Shown: positions 43,500 through 54,822, counted from the first letter of the stretch. The stretch is 64,000 bases of DNA from Piezodorus guildinii (GCA_023052935.1 CM041295.1:23067806-23131805); one strand, 5' to 3'. The notes: a model not told the origin generated them from the letters alone. Translations and numbers: made by a program.

Positions 43500-44400
43500 G
43501 TGTTTTTTATTATTTATAATGCGTTTATAAACATCCAGTACAATTTATTTTTACGGAGCAATTCTTCCTTTGATTATCGTTGACTTACAAACAGGTTGCC
43601 GAATAAAAGCTCGCTGAAGTTAGTGTGTCTTCGTGTCATGAAATTAAAATTGAAATAAGTTTTATTATACATATAAGTTACATATTTATAAGATAAATTT
43701 AAATATAATATTTATAAGTATACAAATATATTATACTATAATAATTAAAATTTAGTAGATTGTAGTTTTTGCCTTCAACGCCCTCACTTCTGATGCTTCA
43801 TTTCCACAAAATTGTAGCATGCTTGCTTCTAAATTTTTAAAATTAATTGCATTGAGGTTTGCTTTCAAGTTCGTATTTTTTTGATTAGGTGCCTGATAGT
43901 TTCGAGTTTCGCTCTAGATTTTTTAAATATTTTTTCCTACTTTTTCAAATTGTTTCTTAAATACATGCTATGGTGTGGTTTGAATATTAGCTCGAGAAAT
44001 TATAAAATATCTTGCAGAGGTCACCAGATACATCGTCCTATTCGAAACATATTTTGTTACATATTTAAATTTTCGAATAGGTTATCTAGGATTTTTTTAT
44101 TATACGCTGATCACAAACTATGAGGTTTCTTCGAGCAGAATAACAACTCCACAATCCTCCAACTCAGAGTGCATAGAAATCATTCGATGTGGACACATTT
44201 TATTTCTTTATAGTCTTAAGAAAGTTTTTTTTTTTTATTGGACAGTGTAAGCTTCCTTTGTTGTGACATTTTTTTTATTGTATCGACTTCATAAAATAGT
44301 ATTGTTTTCAAAAAGTAGCAAAATGAAATGAATTTTATTCTTGGATAATTCGTCCCCTAAGAATAACAGAAAATGAACAAATTTAATGACATCTGTCCGA
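43500..44400. other. Spacer, nothing recognised
   Basis: A plus-strand frame at 43881-44123 has no known motif. No repeats shared elsewhere. Confidence 0.35.
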
Positions 44401-45532
44401 TCTTTTTAAGAATTCAGGATTGAAACGGAACATACTTGGTGGATATGATTAGGTTTTATCTATAAATTTAAATTTTACATATGTTAGGAAAATTGATTTT
44501 TCAGGAGGTGGGGAAATAATTGATGTTTGAAAGAGGTTAATGTTAAAACTTTTGGAATAGAAAATGTTAAGAGATATAAAGAAAAAAAAACTCAAGAATT
44601 TCGTTTCAAAGTCAACTGCAACTAACGTTTGTTTAATAATATTATTTTCAAGTTAATGTTAAAATAAAAAGTCTTAAGCAATTAATATGTTTTTTAGTGG
44701 TAGAATATCTACAATAGTAACTCCATAGACTAATAGTTTCTTGAGTATGTCTTAGTTAGACAAATACATCATTAAATTTGTCTTTTTAAGAATTTAGGAT
44801 TGAAACGGAACATACTTGGTGGAGATGATTAGGTTTTATCTATAAATTTAAATTTTACATATGTTAGGAAAATTGATTTTTCAGGAGGTGGGGAAATAAT
44901 TGATGTTTGAAAGAGGTTAATGTTAAAACTTTTGGAATAGAAAATGTTAAGAGATATAAAGAAAAAAAAACTCAAGAATTTCGTTTCAAAGTCAACTGCA
45001 ACTAACGTTTGTTTAATAATATTATTTTCAAGTTAATGTTAAAATAAAAAGTCTTAAGCAATTAATATGTTTTTTAGTGGTAGAATATCTACAATAGTAA
45101 CTCCATAGACTAATAGTTTCTTGAATATGTCTTAGTTAGACAAATACATCATTATATCTGACTTTTTAAGAATTCAGGTTTGAAACGGAACATACTTGGT
45201 AGATCTATAAATTTAAATTTTACATATGTTAGGAAAATTAATTTTCAGGAGGTGGAGAAATAATTGAAGTTTGAAAGAGGTTAGTGTTAAAACTTTTGGA
45301 ATAGAAAATGTTAAGAGATTATAAAGAAAAAAAAACTCAAGAATTTCGTTTCAAAGTCAACTGCAACTAACGTTTGTTAAATAATATTATTTTCAAATTA
45401 ATGTTAAAATAAAAAGTCTTAAGCCATTAATATGTTTTTTAGTGGTAGAATATCTACAATAGTAACTCCATAGACTGATGGTTTCTTGAGGATGTCTTAG
45501 TTAGACAAATACATCATTATATTTGACTTTAG
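44401..45532 (+). repeat. Tandem triplication, unit 380 bp
   Basis: Units start at 44401, 44781 and 45161 with TTTTTAAGAATTCAGGATTG and carry GGAGGTGGGGAAATAATTGA. Units 1 and 2 are almost identical. Unit 3 has a deletion after AACATACTTGGT and several substitutions. No open frame and no terminal repeat. The array is not related to the 450-bp satellite. Confidence 0.95.
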
Positions 45533-45954
45533 GGACTCTTTTCTTTATTAATGTAAAGAATTTAAAAGCTTTCGTAATTAATTACAAGAAGTGAAACCAA
45601 TTAATTATATTATTATATACACATAATTTGTATTTAAAATAATAACAAGGTACACTGGAGATGTTTAATAAATAAATGACCATACAAAATTAACAGAAAC
45701 AAAAAACAGTGAGTTAAAATTAAAAAAACAATAATTTTTTTTTTAAAGACGTGGTTTTCAACGTTTTAAATAATTTTTGATTTCAATCGAATCCCATCTC
45801 ATCTTTCAGGTTAATCATATGGTCAACGATTTAAGAAGGAGTTTTTAAATTATTACCCAATGGTTTATTGTTTCCGAATAAATATATATTATGGTATAAC
45901 AATTTATATATCTGTGTATGAAATATATAAATATGTAATATAGGATATATGTAG

Positions 45955-46243
45955 GGGAGCCAGTGGCTGAGTGGCTCGCGCGCTAGTCTCTCATACTAAA
46001 GATTGTGAGTTCGAATCCCAGTCCCGGAGGGGCTTTTTTAAGCAATTACTTAATAGGGATTCACTCAGAGCCTCTCACCCCGGGTATGTGAGAACCCGCC
46101 AGTCAAATGGTGGCCACTCACAAAATTAGGTGTAGTGAGTGATGACCCTACACTAGAAAATGCATCGAGAAAACCGTGGGTGGATTGAGGAGATTACACC
46201 TCCAGGCCTAGGGCCTACACGGCCTGTCGCGCCCCTGAAAAAA
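45955..46243 (+). mobile_element. tRNA-derived SINE (family 3)
   Basis: The head GGGGAGCCAGTGGCTGAGTG contains an A-box-like TGGCTGAGTGG and, 40 bp on, the B-box GAGTTCGAATCCC. The body contains CACTCAGAGCCTCTCACCCC, and the end is an A10 run at about 46237. The head resembles a class II tRNA, but the long unrelated body shows that it is a SINE. A second copy is on the minus strand at 48333-48590. The open frame through 46160-46411 is accidental. Confidence 0.85.
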
Positions 46244-46620
46244 AAAATAGCAAGTATGTATAGCAATAAATTGATTAAAGAGCTTAAGAAAGACGAACCT
46301 GAAACACAGTTATATTCAATTTATATTCATTTAAGTAAAATGGCCAATGAACGCTGTATTGGTTCAAAACGCTATTTCTGCACCGAATTCAATAATTGTT
46401 TTTTTATTTAGTAGGGAATTCAATTCTTTATGGATCATGTATTCGGATTGTGGCCAAACGGATTATTGTTATTTTTTTCGTTATGAGCGTTCTACGTATC
46501 TTGAGATGTAGGACCTCAAATTTTTGAAAGGGTTATTTATTTTTTTTTTTTTGGGATGATTTCAAAGGTTCATTATTGATAATTATTAAACAAAAAAGTT
46601 TGGTTATTGATAATAATAAG

Positions 46621-46925
46621 GAGCGACGTGGTCTAGTGGAGTGGACACCAGTCTACTGTTCTTCGTGTCCCAGGTTCAACCCCAGAATTATTTATTCTGT
46701 TATTTCAGCCGTGGAACGACCTTTGATGTATGTTGATCCTCCTTGGGCACACCCTGCCTTTATAAAGTGAGTACCCAAAATTGGGGAAAAAATCTGGCGG
46801 CCGATTGTGATTTAGGCCTAATCACCTTCTTACACTGCCGTTGGCAATGAAACAGTACGAATCTCTATAAGTACTGAGAACCCGAGAACCTTCATGGGTT
46901 GTAGAGTTTTTTTTTTTTTTTTTTT
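46621..46925 (+). mobile_element. SINE family 2 copy
   Basis: Begins GAGCGACGTGGTCTAGTGGA, B-box-like CAGGTTCAACCCCAG, body with GTGAGTACCCAAAATTGGGG, and ends ACCTTCATGGGTTGTAGAG plus a T-rich run. The tail is a T-run rather than an A-run in this orientation, which differs from the copy at 17760. Confidence 0.8.
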
Positions 46926-47960
46926 GTTTTTAAATTAATTTTACGTAAATCGAAGTAGAAATATGGAAGTATGATAAGCCCTTGAATATCTAAAAAAACA
47001 ATTAGGAATATTAAAATAAAACATAATAAAATCATAGTTGATGGGGATTCACCATACTTATCAAACTAATTATTATCAAAACTTTCATTGTTTTACGTTC
47101 TTTAATTGAAATTAACTGTTTTTTTAAGTACAGATTTTATTTAGAATCTAAATGAAAAAAAAATCAAAACTATTTCAACTAATAAGACAAGGCATCATAA
47201 GTTTATTTTTAAAACAACGGTCCATTAGCAAGAAATACTATGTACGAATTATAAAATTTAATTGGATGTGTTTTTTAATTAATTATACAGTCTGTTAGGA
47301 TTAATTAAATCTATATATACAATGCATTAAATTGAGATGAGCTTAATATTAAAATCTTATAAACAACGTACAGATAAATAACTAATTATATTGTTATGTT
47401 TTACCGTCGAATATTAACCAATGAATACAAACATTCACTAATGAGCCTTATAGATGAGTAAGTAGACGGCGAAACAAATATAATGACCTTTGATACTTAT
47501 TGGCAAGTTTGGAAATATATTATAATTTCACTGGTCTTGAAAGAACACTCCAGGCAGTTTTAATACGTTTCAGATGATTCCTGTATGATTGTTTTCAATT
47601 TTTATATAATTTTTTGGAAGTCCCGTAAAATTGAATGTATCTGGTAAGTCTATCTCATAAACGAGAAATATTACTAAACCAAAATTTCATATTTAAGACC
47701 AGAATATAATTGGTATGTTATAGCATTTTTTCCATGATAATTGATCAGCCAGAAGCGCCAATTCATAATACACAAATAACACTTTTTTACGATTTTTTCA
47801 AAAACGGCTCCAATGATTTTGATTAAATCAGCTCTACTATTGTAAGATTTTTTTGGGTTTAAATCATAGGTTTCATTCTGACTTAAATAGTCTGACAGGG
47901 TTTAAATGCCGATATTTTAAAATTTATTCCTTTAAAGTACCTTTAATTTTGTAGATAGGA
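46926..47960 (+). repeat. Segment shared with 58075-59070
   Basis: About 1 kb follows the SINE here and also follows the SINE at 57870-58075. Shared landmarks include TTTACGTTCTTTAATTGAAA, AACAACGGTCCATTAGCAAG and AACACTCCAGGCAGTTTTAA. The last part is a family A-like interior. The SINE sits at the same junction in both places, so the larger unit, not only the SINE, was duplicated. Confidence 0.8.
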
Positions 47961-48166
47961 AAAAAATAAACATATCTTGTTAGCATTGATAAAAAACGGG
48001 TAAATATCTAAGTTGAACGAATTTGATAACCAACTAAAATACAATAATATTTTTATAGGCAATCTTTGCAACAAAATTGACTGACCAGAATCATACCGTG
48101 CGTTTTGTCTCAATAAATTTTGTAACGATTTTGATTAAACTTGCTATATTGATGCAAACCTAAATA

Positions 48167-48313
48167 AGGGGTACTCACTACGTTTGCTATAGCATGCTAT
48201 TTGTGATATTGTGTTAAGCTCATCAATTTTATACAGGAAATAACTGTAAAAACTCGACGGGTTTAGCAAAATAACACAAATAGCATGCTATAGCAAACGT
48301 AGTGAGTACCCCT
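48167..48313. repeat. Hairpin with perfect 39-bp inverted repeat
   Basis: 48167-48205 is the exact reverse complement of 48275-48313, starting AGGGGTACTCACTACGTTTG; the loop is 69 bp. The arm itself contains the near-palindrome CTATAGCATGCTAT. It interrupts a family A-like segment. Probably a recently inserted MITE. No convincing target duplication. Confidence 0.9.
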
Positions 48314-48332
48314 ATAGTCTATAATAGGTACA

Positions 48333-48590
48333 GGCCCTTGGCCGCGTGGTATAGACTCCTGGGAGAATATACTCATGTTTCTCGATGATATGTTTAGGGT
48401 AGAGTCTTACGCCTATTTTTGCGAGTTGCCACCAGTAGGCTGACGAGTCTCACTACCCGGGGGAGAGGCTTTGAGTGAGTACCCATTTAATTGTATTCTT
48501 ATAAAAGTCCCGCAGGGACTTGGAATCGAATTCACAACTCTGGCGTGGGAGATTAGCGCGCTAGCCACTCAGCCACCGGGTCCCCTGGCA
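48333..48590 (-). mobile_element. SINE family 3, minus copy
   Basis: On the minus strand the head GGGGACCCGGTGGCTGAGTG and then GTGAATTCGATTCCAAG match the family 3 A- and B-box regions. The body CACTCAAAGCCTCTCCCCCG matches that at 45955-46243. It sits directly beside the hairpin at 48167-48313. Confidence 0.8.
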
Positions 48591-48594
48591 AGCA

Positions 48595-48960
48595 CCGGCT
48601 TTCTATATTGGTGTAAAGTTAAATAGTCTTTAATATCATGTAGGTTTCTTACTGATTAATATAGTCTGATAGGGCTTAAATGCGGATATGTTAGATTTGT
48701 TTTCTTCTAAAGTAGTTTTAATTTTGTAGATCTAAAGAAATTAACCATATCATGTTAGTATTGATAAAAAACGGATAAATATCTAAGTTGAACGAATTTG
48801 ATAACCAACTAAAGGAGAAAAAAAATATTTTTTTTTGGTAATTTTTTTCCGAACATAAGAATAATATAATACACCGTTTGAAAGCTATTTGTTTTAATAA
48901 AAATGTTATTTTGTACACAAAGTTGTATAAGGTAATGTCGAGTGATGAAAAGCGAATAAA
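48595..48960 (-). repeat. Family A fragment
   Basis: Contains TTAATATCATGTAGGTTT, AGTCTGATAGGGCTTAAATG and CGAATTTGATAACCAACTAA, in the order and orientation of 55180-55480. Interrupted on the right by a mariner. Confidence 0.65.
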
Positions 48961-48977
48961 ACGGAGTAATTGTTGTA

Positions 48978-49692
48978 TTGGGTTGTGTCACATGAAATGC
49001 CCGTTTTCAAGGTAAAGGATTTTAATTAAAAATACGTTATGAAAACAAGATAATTTTATTCGGAGTATTTTCCTTCTTTTTCTACACATTTTTCCCAACG
49101 TGACACCAACTTTTTTATCCCCGAACTGAAAAACTCTGAGCTTTGAAGTGAAACAAAATCTGAAAACGCACTTTTCACTTGATCATCATTTTCAAAAAGT
49201 TTTCCTTTGACGAAGTTGTCTAAATTCCTGAACATGTAATCTGTTGGAGACAAGTCGGGAGAATATGGTGGGTGCGGAAGAACTTCGTAGCCCTATTCTT
49301 TCAATTTTTGCACGGTATGTTTTGAAACATGGGGTCCTAAGTCTGTCTCCCCAGCTGAAAACTTAGCAAACCAACGGCGAATGGCCCGTTCATTAACACT
49401 CCCTTCCCCAAACGCCTTGCAAATATTTCTAGCGGCTTTAGCTACTGAATGGCCGAGTTTAAACTCGTACAAAAATATTACTCGAAAATCGAGTGTTTCC
49501 ATGTTCATATTTGGAGGTATACTAAAAAGTGGGTAATTGATTGTGAAGCTAATGTTTATAATACAAAGGTAGAGGATTAGTAACTGTTTACTTTAAATAT
49601 GTAAACATTCGGATGAAAACAAGAGAGACCTGCAAAATCCTTTATGTATTTCAGAAACTATAAAAACGGACATTTCATGTGAAAAAACCCAA
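48978..49692 (-). mobile_element. mariner deletion derivative (copy 4), with a larger deletion
   Basis: TA at 48976-48977 and 49693-49694. The N-terminal frame on the minus strand (49508-49293) starts MNMETLDFRVIFLYEFKLGH and reaches FSAGETDLG, where it jumps to PHVSKHTVQKLKE. It then reaches the C-terminal part (LFRNLDNFVKGKLFENDDQV...EKCVEKEGKYSE). The N-terminal break lies about 60 residues earlier than in copies 1-3, so this is an independent or nested deletion. Confidence 0.9.
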
Positions 49693-49699
49693 TAATTCT

Positions 49700-50330
49700 A
49701 CTAAAATTAATTAATCCTTCGAAACTCAATGTAATTCTTTAACGTTTTTTCAACTCCAGATTTTTATTAATGTCTTCTGTGAATACCTGAAGTAATTTCT
49801 GGATATTCTACTGAGATAATTAAATTTCGACTCATTTTATTAAAGATATTAAAAATAAAAAACGTAATGGACAATTCTGTCAGTGAACAGATTAGATCCT
49901 TTTTCTTTGATTTTACATAATTTCTTTTAATTGACACACTATCTTTAGAATAATTTCAAAGTCACTTGAGCCATGTAGCTATGATTGGATGTTGCTTCGG
50001 TCGGTTGTTCACACTCACAATGAGTATTGAGACTTACGCATCAAAGAAATTTACCGTTAACCTGCGTCAGGTGATAATGACTATTTAATCGACTTTCTTC
50101 AGGACTTCTTTGGTATGTGATGGAATTTCTAGTCACTCCAAGTTGTGCGGAATTCTCTCTGAGCCTTCTCATTGGCCATCGGGATTAGAAATCTCAATAA
50201 ATGAAAAATAAATACGCCCAAAAATTATTATAGTATGTCTACTAGTGCTAAGTCCATGTAAAGTATTTCTTATAGATTAATTTCAAAAAATTAATTCTAT
50301 TGAGCTAGCTATAGAGGCGGAAAAATTTTG
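49700..50330. other. Spacer, nothing recognised
   Basis: Moderately AT-rich with no frame or repeat that I can assign. Confidence 0.35.
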
Positions 50331-50334
50331 ATGT

Positions 50335-51106
50335 GATTATTGACATGGTCAGTTATTGACCTGTTGGAATTTTTTTGTTGTGGTTCACTTTGGCGGTTAG
50401 ATTTTGTCTCTTAGTTTATTATGTGGGGTGCACTACGCCATTCAATGAAAAATTCATTTTTTTAAAACTGTTTTTAGTACAAAAAAAAAAAACGAAAATT
50501 ACCTGTGTAGTGAACTTCTTAGAATTTTGGCAGTCGATAAATCAATAAATCAAACTATGAATAAAATGTATCTTCTTAAATTCCTCTTAGAGATTTAATA
50601 TACTGTAAATAAAGCCCCAGATATAAAAATCAAATTTTATGTTCTTATTTATTTTTATCGCATTAGAAGTCTCAATAATATTTTTTTAAATTTTTAAATC
50701 TTTATTAATTGATAAATATTACAATTTGTTTCAGAATGAACAATAGTAATAGTGATATGAGACCACATCCATAAAATATATACAGAAAATAATGATGAAG
50801 TCAAATTACATAAAATAGAAAAACATATCATATATATACAATAAAATAATAATAAAAAACAAAAACAAACAACAGCCTATAATTGAGATAAATACAAAGT
50901 TGGCAAATAAATAAACATCCAATAATAATTAGATTTATTCAAATAATTTCTTGTTATTTACGATATTGACAAAAATTTCTAAAAATCAGCAAATTTGTAT
51001 ATTAATAAAATTATAATAAGATACTTATATTTTATCTTATCATTCATAGAAGTTATTCATCATTTATTGATATTAGCAATAGGTGTTCTTAAACTTTTGA
51101 CCGGCA
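50335..51106. mobile_element. Tc1-like non-autonomous element, second copy, right end cut by Transib-like element
   Basis: Shares internal blocks with 42058-43490: CACTTTGGCGG then TTTATTATGTGGGGTGCACT, ACCTGTGTAGTGAACTTCTT and TAAATAAAGCCCCAGATATA. Its right terminal repeat ends ...AAACTTTTGACCGGCA, where a Transib-like element begins. The missing TIR tip (CGGCAGTATA) reappears at 51927 after that element. A LINE 3' fragment (50680-50920, minus) lies within it. Confidence 0.7.
50680..50920 (-). mobile_element. LINE 3' end fragment
   Basis: Reverse-complement match to 19366-19560 and 53225-53400 (plus-strand AATATTACAATTTG-like and GTGATATGAGACCACATCCA blocks), with the T-rich tail on the left. 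Only untranslated sequence is present. Confidence 0.55.
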
Positions 51107-51926
51107 CACAGTGTAAAATATGTCCGATTTATGTAGTTACAATTCTGAAACTTGTCCATATTTAACCTTTGGGGTCCCAACTTAACGGAAAAAAATATAA
51201 GAAAAAATTATAAAAACTAATCAATTTTTTGACACGATTGGCGAGCGCACAGTGGTCAAACATCAAATTCATTTTCTAAAATCTAAAACTTCCCTACATT
51301 TTAGGTTTGAACTCGGAATACGGAAAAATATAATTGTGGCTCGGAGTTGCTGAAACCTGCTAATATATGTATTTTATATCATTTACGAAACTCTTCAAAT
51401 TATAGATCGTAAAACTTTTGATTCGGAGTGTTGTCTCTGAAAAAAATATGTATCACCCAAAACGCAAAAATTCTTTGTAATATTTAAAGACTAAAAGGAG
51501 TGATGAAACAAATCCTTGGGGTAACTTGGGGGTTATATAGTTTTTCGTTATTGAATAGGGGCTTATATTTACAAATTACTAAATTAACTCTACAGGTAGA
51601 TTGCAATGTATATTTAATAACGGGTTTGGAAATATAATGTCTCACCTGTCTCAGCAATGTCCATTGTTAAATAAAAATACTTTGATCTAAACACACCTTG
51701 AACACAATAAATGCTCATCGAATAAAACTTTTGCCACTTCCGGTTATTAGGCACTTGTGCGAACAGGAATGATTAACTCATTTTTTACTTTTTTGTAAAC
51801 ACGGTATGGCGGGAAATATTAGGTTTAAGGATCTTTCCAACTAATAATAAAAAGGCGAAGCTCTAGAAAATTTCTAACTTTTGACTTGACTTTTGTCCAC
51901 CTAAATTGGTGATTTTGCCCACTGTG
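51107..51926 (+). mobile_element. Transib-like element, second copy, 820 bp
   Basis: Starts CACAGTGTAAAATATGTCCG, ends GATTTTGCCCACTGTG, flanked by CGGCA on both sides (51102-51106 and 51927-51931). The interior matches 39052-39878. The duplication differs from that of the first copy, so the two are independent insertions. It landed in the terminal repeat of a Tc1-like element. Confidence 0.85.
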
Positions 51927-52830
51927 CGGCAGTATAAATTGATTCAAGAAAAATTAGCCCATATTGGGAACTCAGTTGAAGGGAAAAATAGATTAAATAT
52001 AATGATTCCTAAAGTATTCAATGTCATTTTATAAAAAAACAGAGTTTTCTTCCCTACATTTTACGTTTGAACTCCCAGAATACGGAAAAATATAATTATG
52101 GCTCGGAGTTGCTGAAACCTGCTAATATATGTATTTTATATCATTTACGAAACTCTTCAAATTATAGATTGTAAAACTTTTTATTCGGAGTGTTGTCTCT
52201 GAAAAAAATATGTATCACCCAAAACGCAAAAATTCTTTGTAATATTTAAAGACTAAAAGGAGTGATAAAACAAATCCTACAAACAAATCCTTGGGGTAAC
52301 TTGGGGGTTATATAGTTTTTCGTTATTGAATAGGGGCTTATATTTACATATTACTAAATTAACTCTACAGGTAGATTGCAATGTATATTTAATAACGGGT
52401 TTGGAAATATAATGTCTCACCTGTCTCAGCAATGTCCATTGTTAAATAAAAATACTTTGATCTAAACACACCTTGAACACAATAAATGCTCATCGAATAA
52501 AACTTTTGCCACTTCCGGTTATTAGGCACTTGTGCGAACAGGAATGATTAACTCATTTTTTACTTTTTTGTAAACACGGTATGGCGGGAAATATTAGGTT
52601 TAAGGATCTTTCCAACTAATAATAAAAAGGCGAAGCTCTAGAAAATTTCAAACTTTTGACTTGACTTTTGCCCACCTAAATTGGTGATTTTGCCCACTGT
52701 GCGGCAGTATATTCGTAAATTGATTTAAGAAAAAGTAGCCCATATGGAAACTCAGTTGAGGAGAAAAATAGATTAAATATAATGATTCCTAAATTATTCA
52801 ATGTCATATTATAAAAAACAGAGTTTATTC
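51285..52830 (+). repeat. Tandem duplication, period 775 bp, covering most of the Transib-like element
   Basis: The segment from about 51285 to 52058 is repeated at about 52059-52830. The repeat includes the right end of the Transib-like element, its CGGCA flank and about 120 bp beyond. The second CACTGTG end (52695-52701) lies 775 bp after the first. Small differences include a 16-bp extra block near 52270 (CAAATCCTACAAACAAATCC). The second copy lacks a left terminus, which shows duplication rather than a new insertion. Confidence 0.85.
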
Positions 52831-52834
52831 AGGC

Positions 52835-53045
52835 AAAACAAGAATTTTTAAATTTTAATCCACACACTTCATAATTTAATTCTCAATCCGCTATTTTCTG
52901 TTGAGGCAAGTTTGCTCGTGGTAGATGACTCATTTAACGACCCTGATAAGGAAGCAAGATTACAGGAGAGCGGAAATTCTTTCAAACACCTCCATCCTTT
53001 CTCTCATCAATTTTATTTCATGGAACTGAATTGAATATTTGATTT
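52835..53045. other. Short spacer, nothing recognised
   Basis: No coding or repeat assignment. Confidence 0.3.
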
Positions 53046-53190
53046 TTACTTTTACTTACCTGTATATGAAATGTACAGTGAGTAAAAGTGTTGCGATCGA
53101 TAGAATTTTTAGAATTTAAGTTTTCAACGGAAATAAACGTTGTAGGGTCTCCTGAGTTCAAATTACCAAGTACCGAAAAAAGGCCTGTGT
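53046..53190 (-). repeat. Family A terminal fragment
   Basis: ACTTTTACTTACCTGTATAT, TTGCGATCG, and AACGGAAATAAACGTTGTAG then GGTCTCCTGAGTTCAAATTA match the start of 54823-55716 before it breaks into LINE sequence. Confidence 0.65.
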
Positions 53191-53224
53191 GTTACCAGTG
53201 TAGAGCACAAATGAAAAGACGTAC

Positions 53225-53765
53225 AAAACTGAAATTTTATATTTTATTATTAATCTTTATTTATTCGTATATATTACAATTTGTCATAATAGACAATAAT
53301 AATATTGCTACAAGATCACATTCATACAATATTTACAATATAAACAAAAAAAAAGTCAAATTGCATAAAATCAAATAAAAATAAGTAAACGTATACAATA
53401 ACAAAATTTGTAGATAAAATAAATACAAATAAATGAAGGTAACAAATAAATAAACAAAACATTTCACATTCATACCTATGTACAATATTTAGGGAACCCC
53501 GGACGGTGCTTGTCCCCCCACTTGTGGAAGGACAAGCAGAGTCCAAAGGATCCCAGCGCCTCCCTCTCAGCCGCATCACTGGTGAGAGCCAGCGGAAGCT
53601 AAGTGAGGGTGCCATAGCCACAATCACACTGAACATGAGAAGAGAATCTGACCAGTGTCAGAACTCCAGCATATGTATTTACAAAACATTTCGGGGCCAC
53701 TGCCATTTCAACCTTCTAGGTTGGTTGTATGGATGAGTGGAGCCGGATAGGGATTGTGCTAGAGC
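53225..53765 (-). pseudogene. jockey-like LINE 3' end, with 3' untranslated region
   Basis: On the minus strand the frame near 53765-53680 ends ...HPYNQPRRLKWQWPRNVL, then a stop. This matches the C-terminus of the jockey-like copies (IPDNPPR-LKR-WPRDLL). A GC-rich 3' untranslated part (53510-53650) and a T-rich plus-strand tail at 53230-53280 follow. It represents a second jockey-like subfamily whose 3' end is also seen at 19366 and 50680. The 104-codon minus frame 53322-53636 is untranslated-region shadow. Confidence 0.65.
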
Positions 53766-53829
53766 ATTAGGATGATTAATGAGATGCTGGTAGAATTTGA
53801 AAAATTTGGATGAAATGAGGTCTGAAATA

Positions 53830-54500
53830 AATGGAACATTGTGGTGTAAGGTAGAAATTTTATATTTAAGACAACAGTAACCCCGAGATGTTACAACAAC
53901 TTTTTCACCAAAATCGGCGAACCAGAAGAGCCACTTTACACTATGCATTTGGCACCTTTCTTACGATTTTCTCAAAAATGGCTGTAACGATTTAGATCAA
54001 ACGCGAAATATCGATGTGAAATTTAATGGGCTTTAATTCTGATGGAAATAGTGAGACAGGGCTTAAATGTCGATATTTTATATTTTCTTCCTCTAAAGCA
54101 TCTTTAATTTTAAAGATACAAAAAAATAAAAAAATACTAAGTCATCATTGGTAAGAAACATTGAGTAAAAACGGCTAAATGTAAAAGTACGAATTGAACG
54201 AATTTGATAATGAACAGGAAAACAGATGTATAATATACCGTTGGAAAGCTTAAGTTTTAGGAAAAATTGTTTAGTATACACGTTGTCAAATGTAATAGGG
54301 AATGATAAAAAGCGTATGAAACTATCTCATTGTTGTAGACAACATTTTTATATTGTTATATTATGTAATCTGAAACCTGTGTTTACAACGGAACTAAATA
54401 TATTTTTTCCAACCTTTTCGAACTTTATTTATTAGTTCTTAAATCGATTTTAATAACCGAGGTAAGTGTTGCCTACACCAGATTTTTTAAAAGACAAATT
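53830..54500 (-). repeat. Family A copy, diverged
   Basis: In order: AGGTAGAAATTTTATATTTA, GAAGAGCCACTTTACACTAT, CAGGGCTTAAATGTCGATAT, ATAATATACCGTTGGAAAGC, and the end GAGGTAAGTGTTGCCTACAC followed by CAGATT. Same orientation as 54823-55716. Confidence 0.7.
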
Positions 54501-54527
54501 CATTTATAAAACAAAACATAAATTGGG

Positions 54528-54752
54528 CTCATAGAGAGATTTGTACTGTTTCTAAGCCAAAGGCCATGCAATGAGGCTTGATCACGCTGAGCTGCCAGGT
54601 TTTTCCCCAATTTCGGGTACCCACTTTAAAGAGGCTGGTTCTCACCCATGAGGAAATAGCAGCATAAATACCACTATGATAGAGCCGGGATCCGAACCCA
54701 GGACCCGGAGAACAGTAAACTAGCGCTCTATTCACTATACCACGCCGCTCCC
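54528..54752 (-). mobile_element. SINE family 2, 3'-truncated copy
   Basis: The minus strand from 54752 begins GGGAGCGGCGTGGTATAGTG, with the B-box-like GGGTTCGGATCCCGG. The body runs to CAGTACAAATCTCTCTATGA but lacks the CTTCATGGGTTGTAG end. The B box is mutated. Confidence 0.75.
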
Positions 54753-54822
54753 TCATATTAGTTTTAAGTTTCATAAATTAAAATTATCAAATCATTTATA
54801 ATTTACCCATTATGTTATTACT

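Noticed and set aside
53322..53636. 104-codon minus-strand frame with a hydrophobic C-terminus
   Set aside because: It lies in the 3' untranslated region of a jockey-like LINE, after the stop codon, and is not conserved in the fragments at 19366 and 50680.
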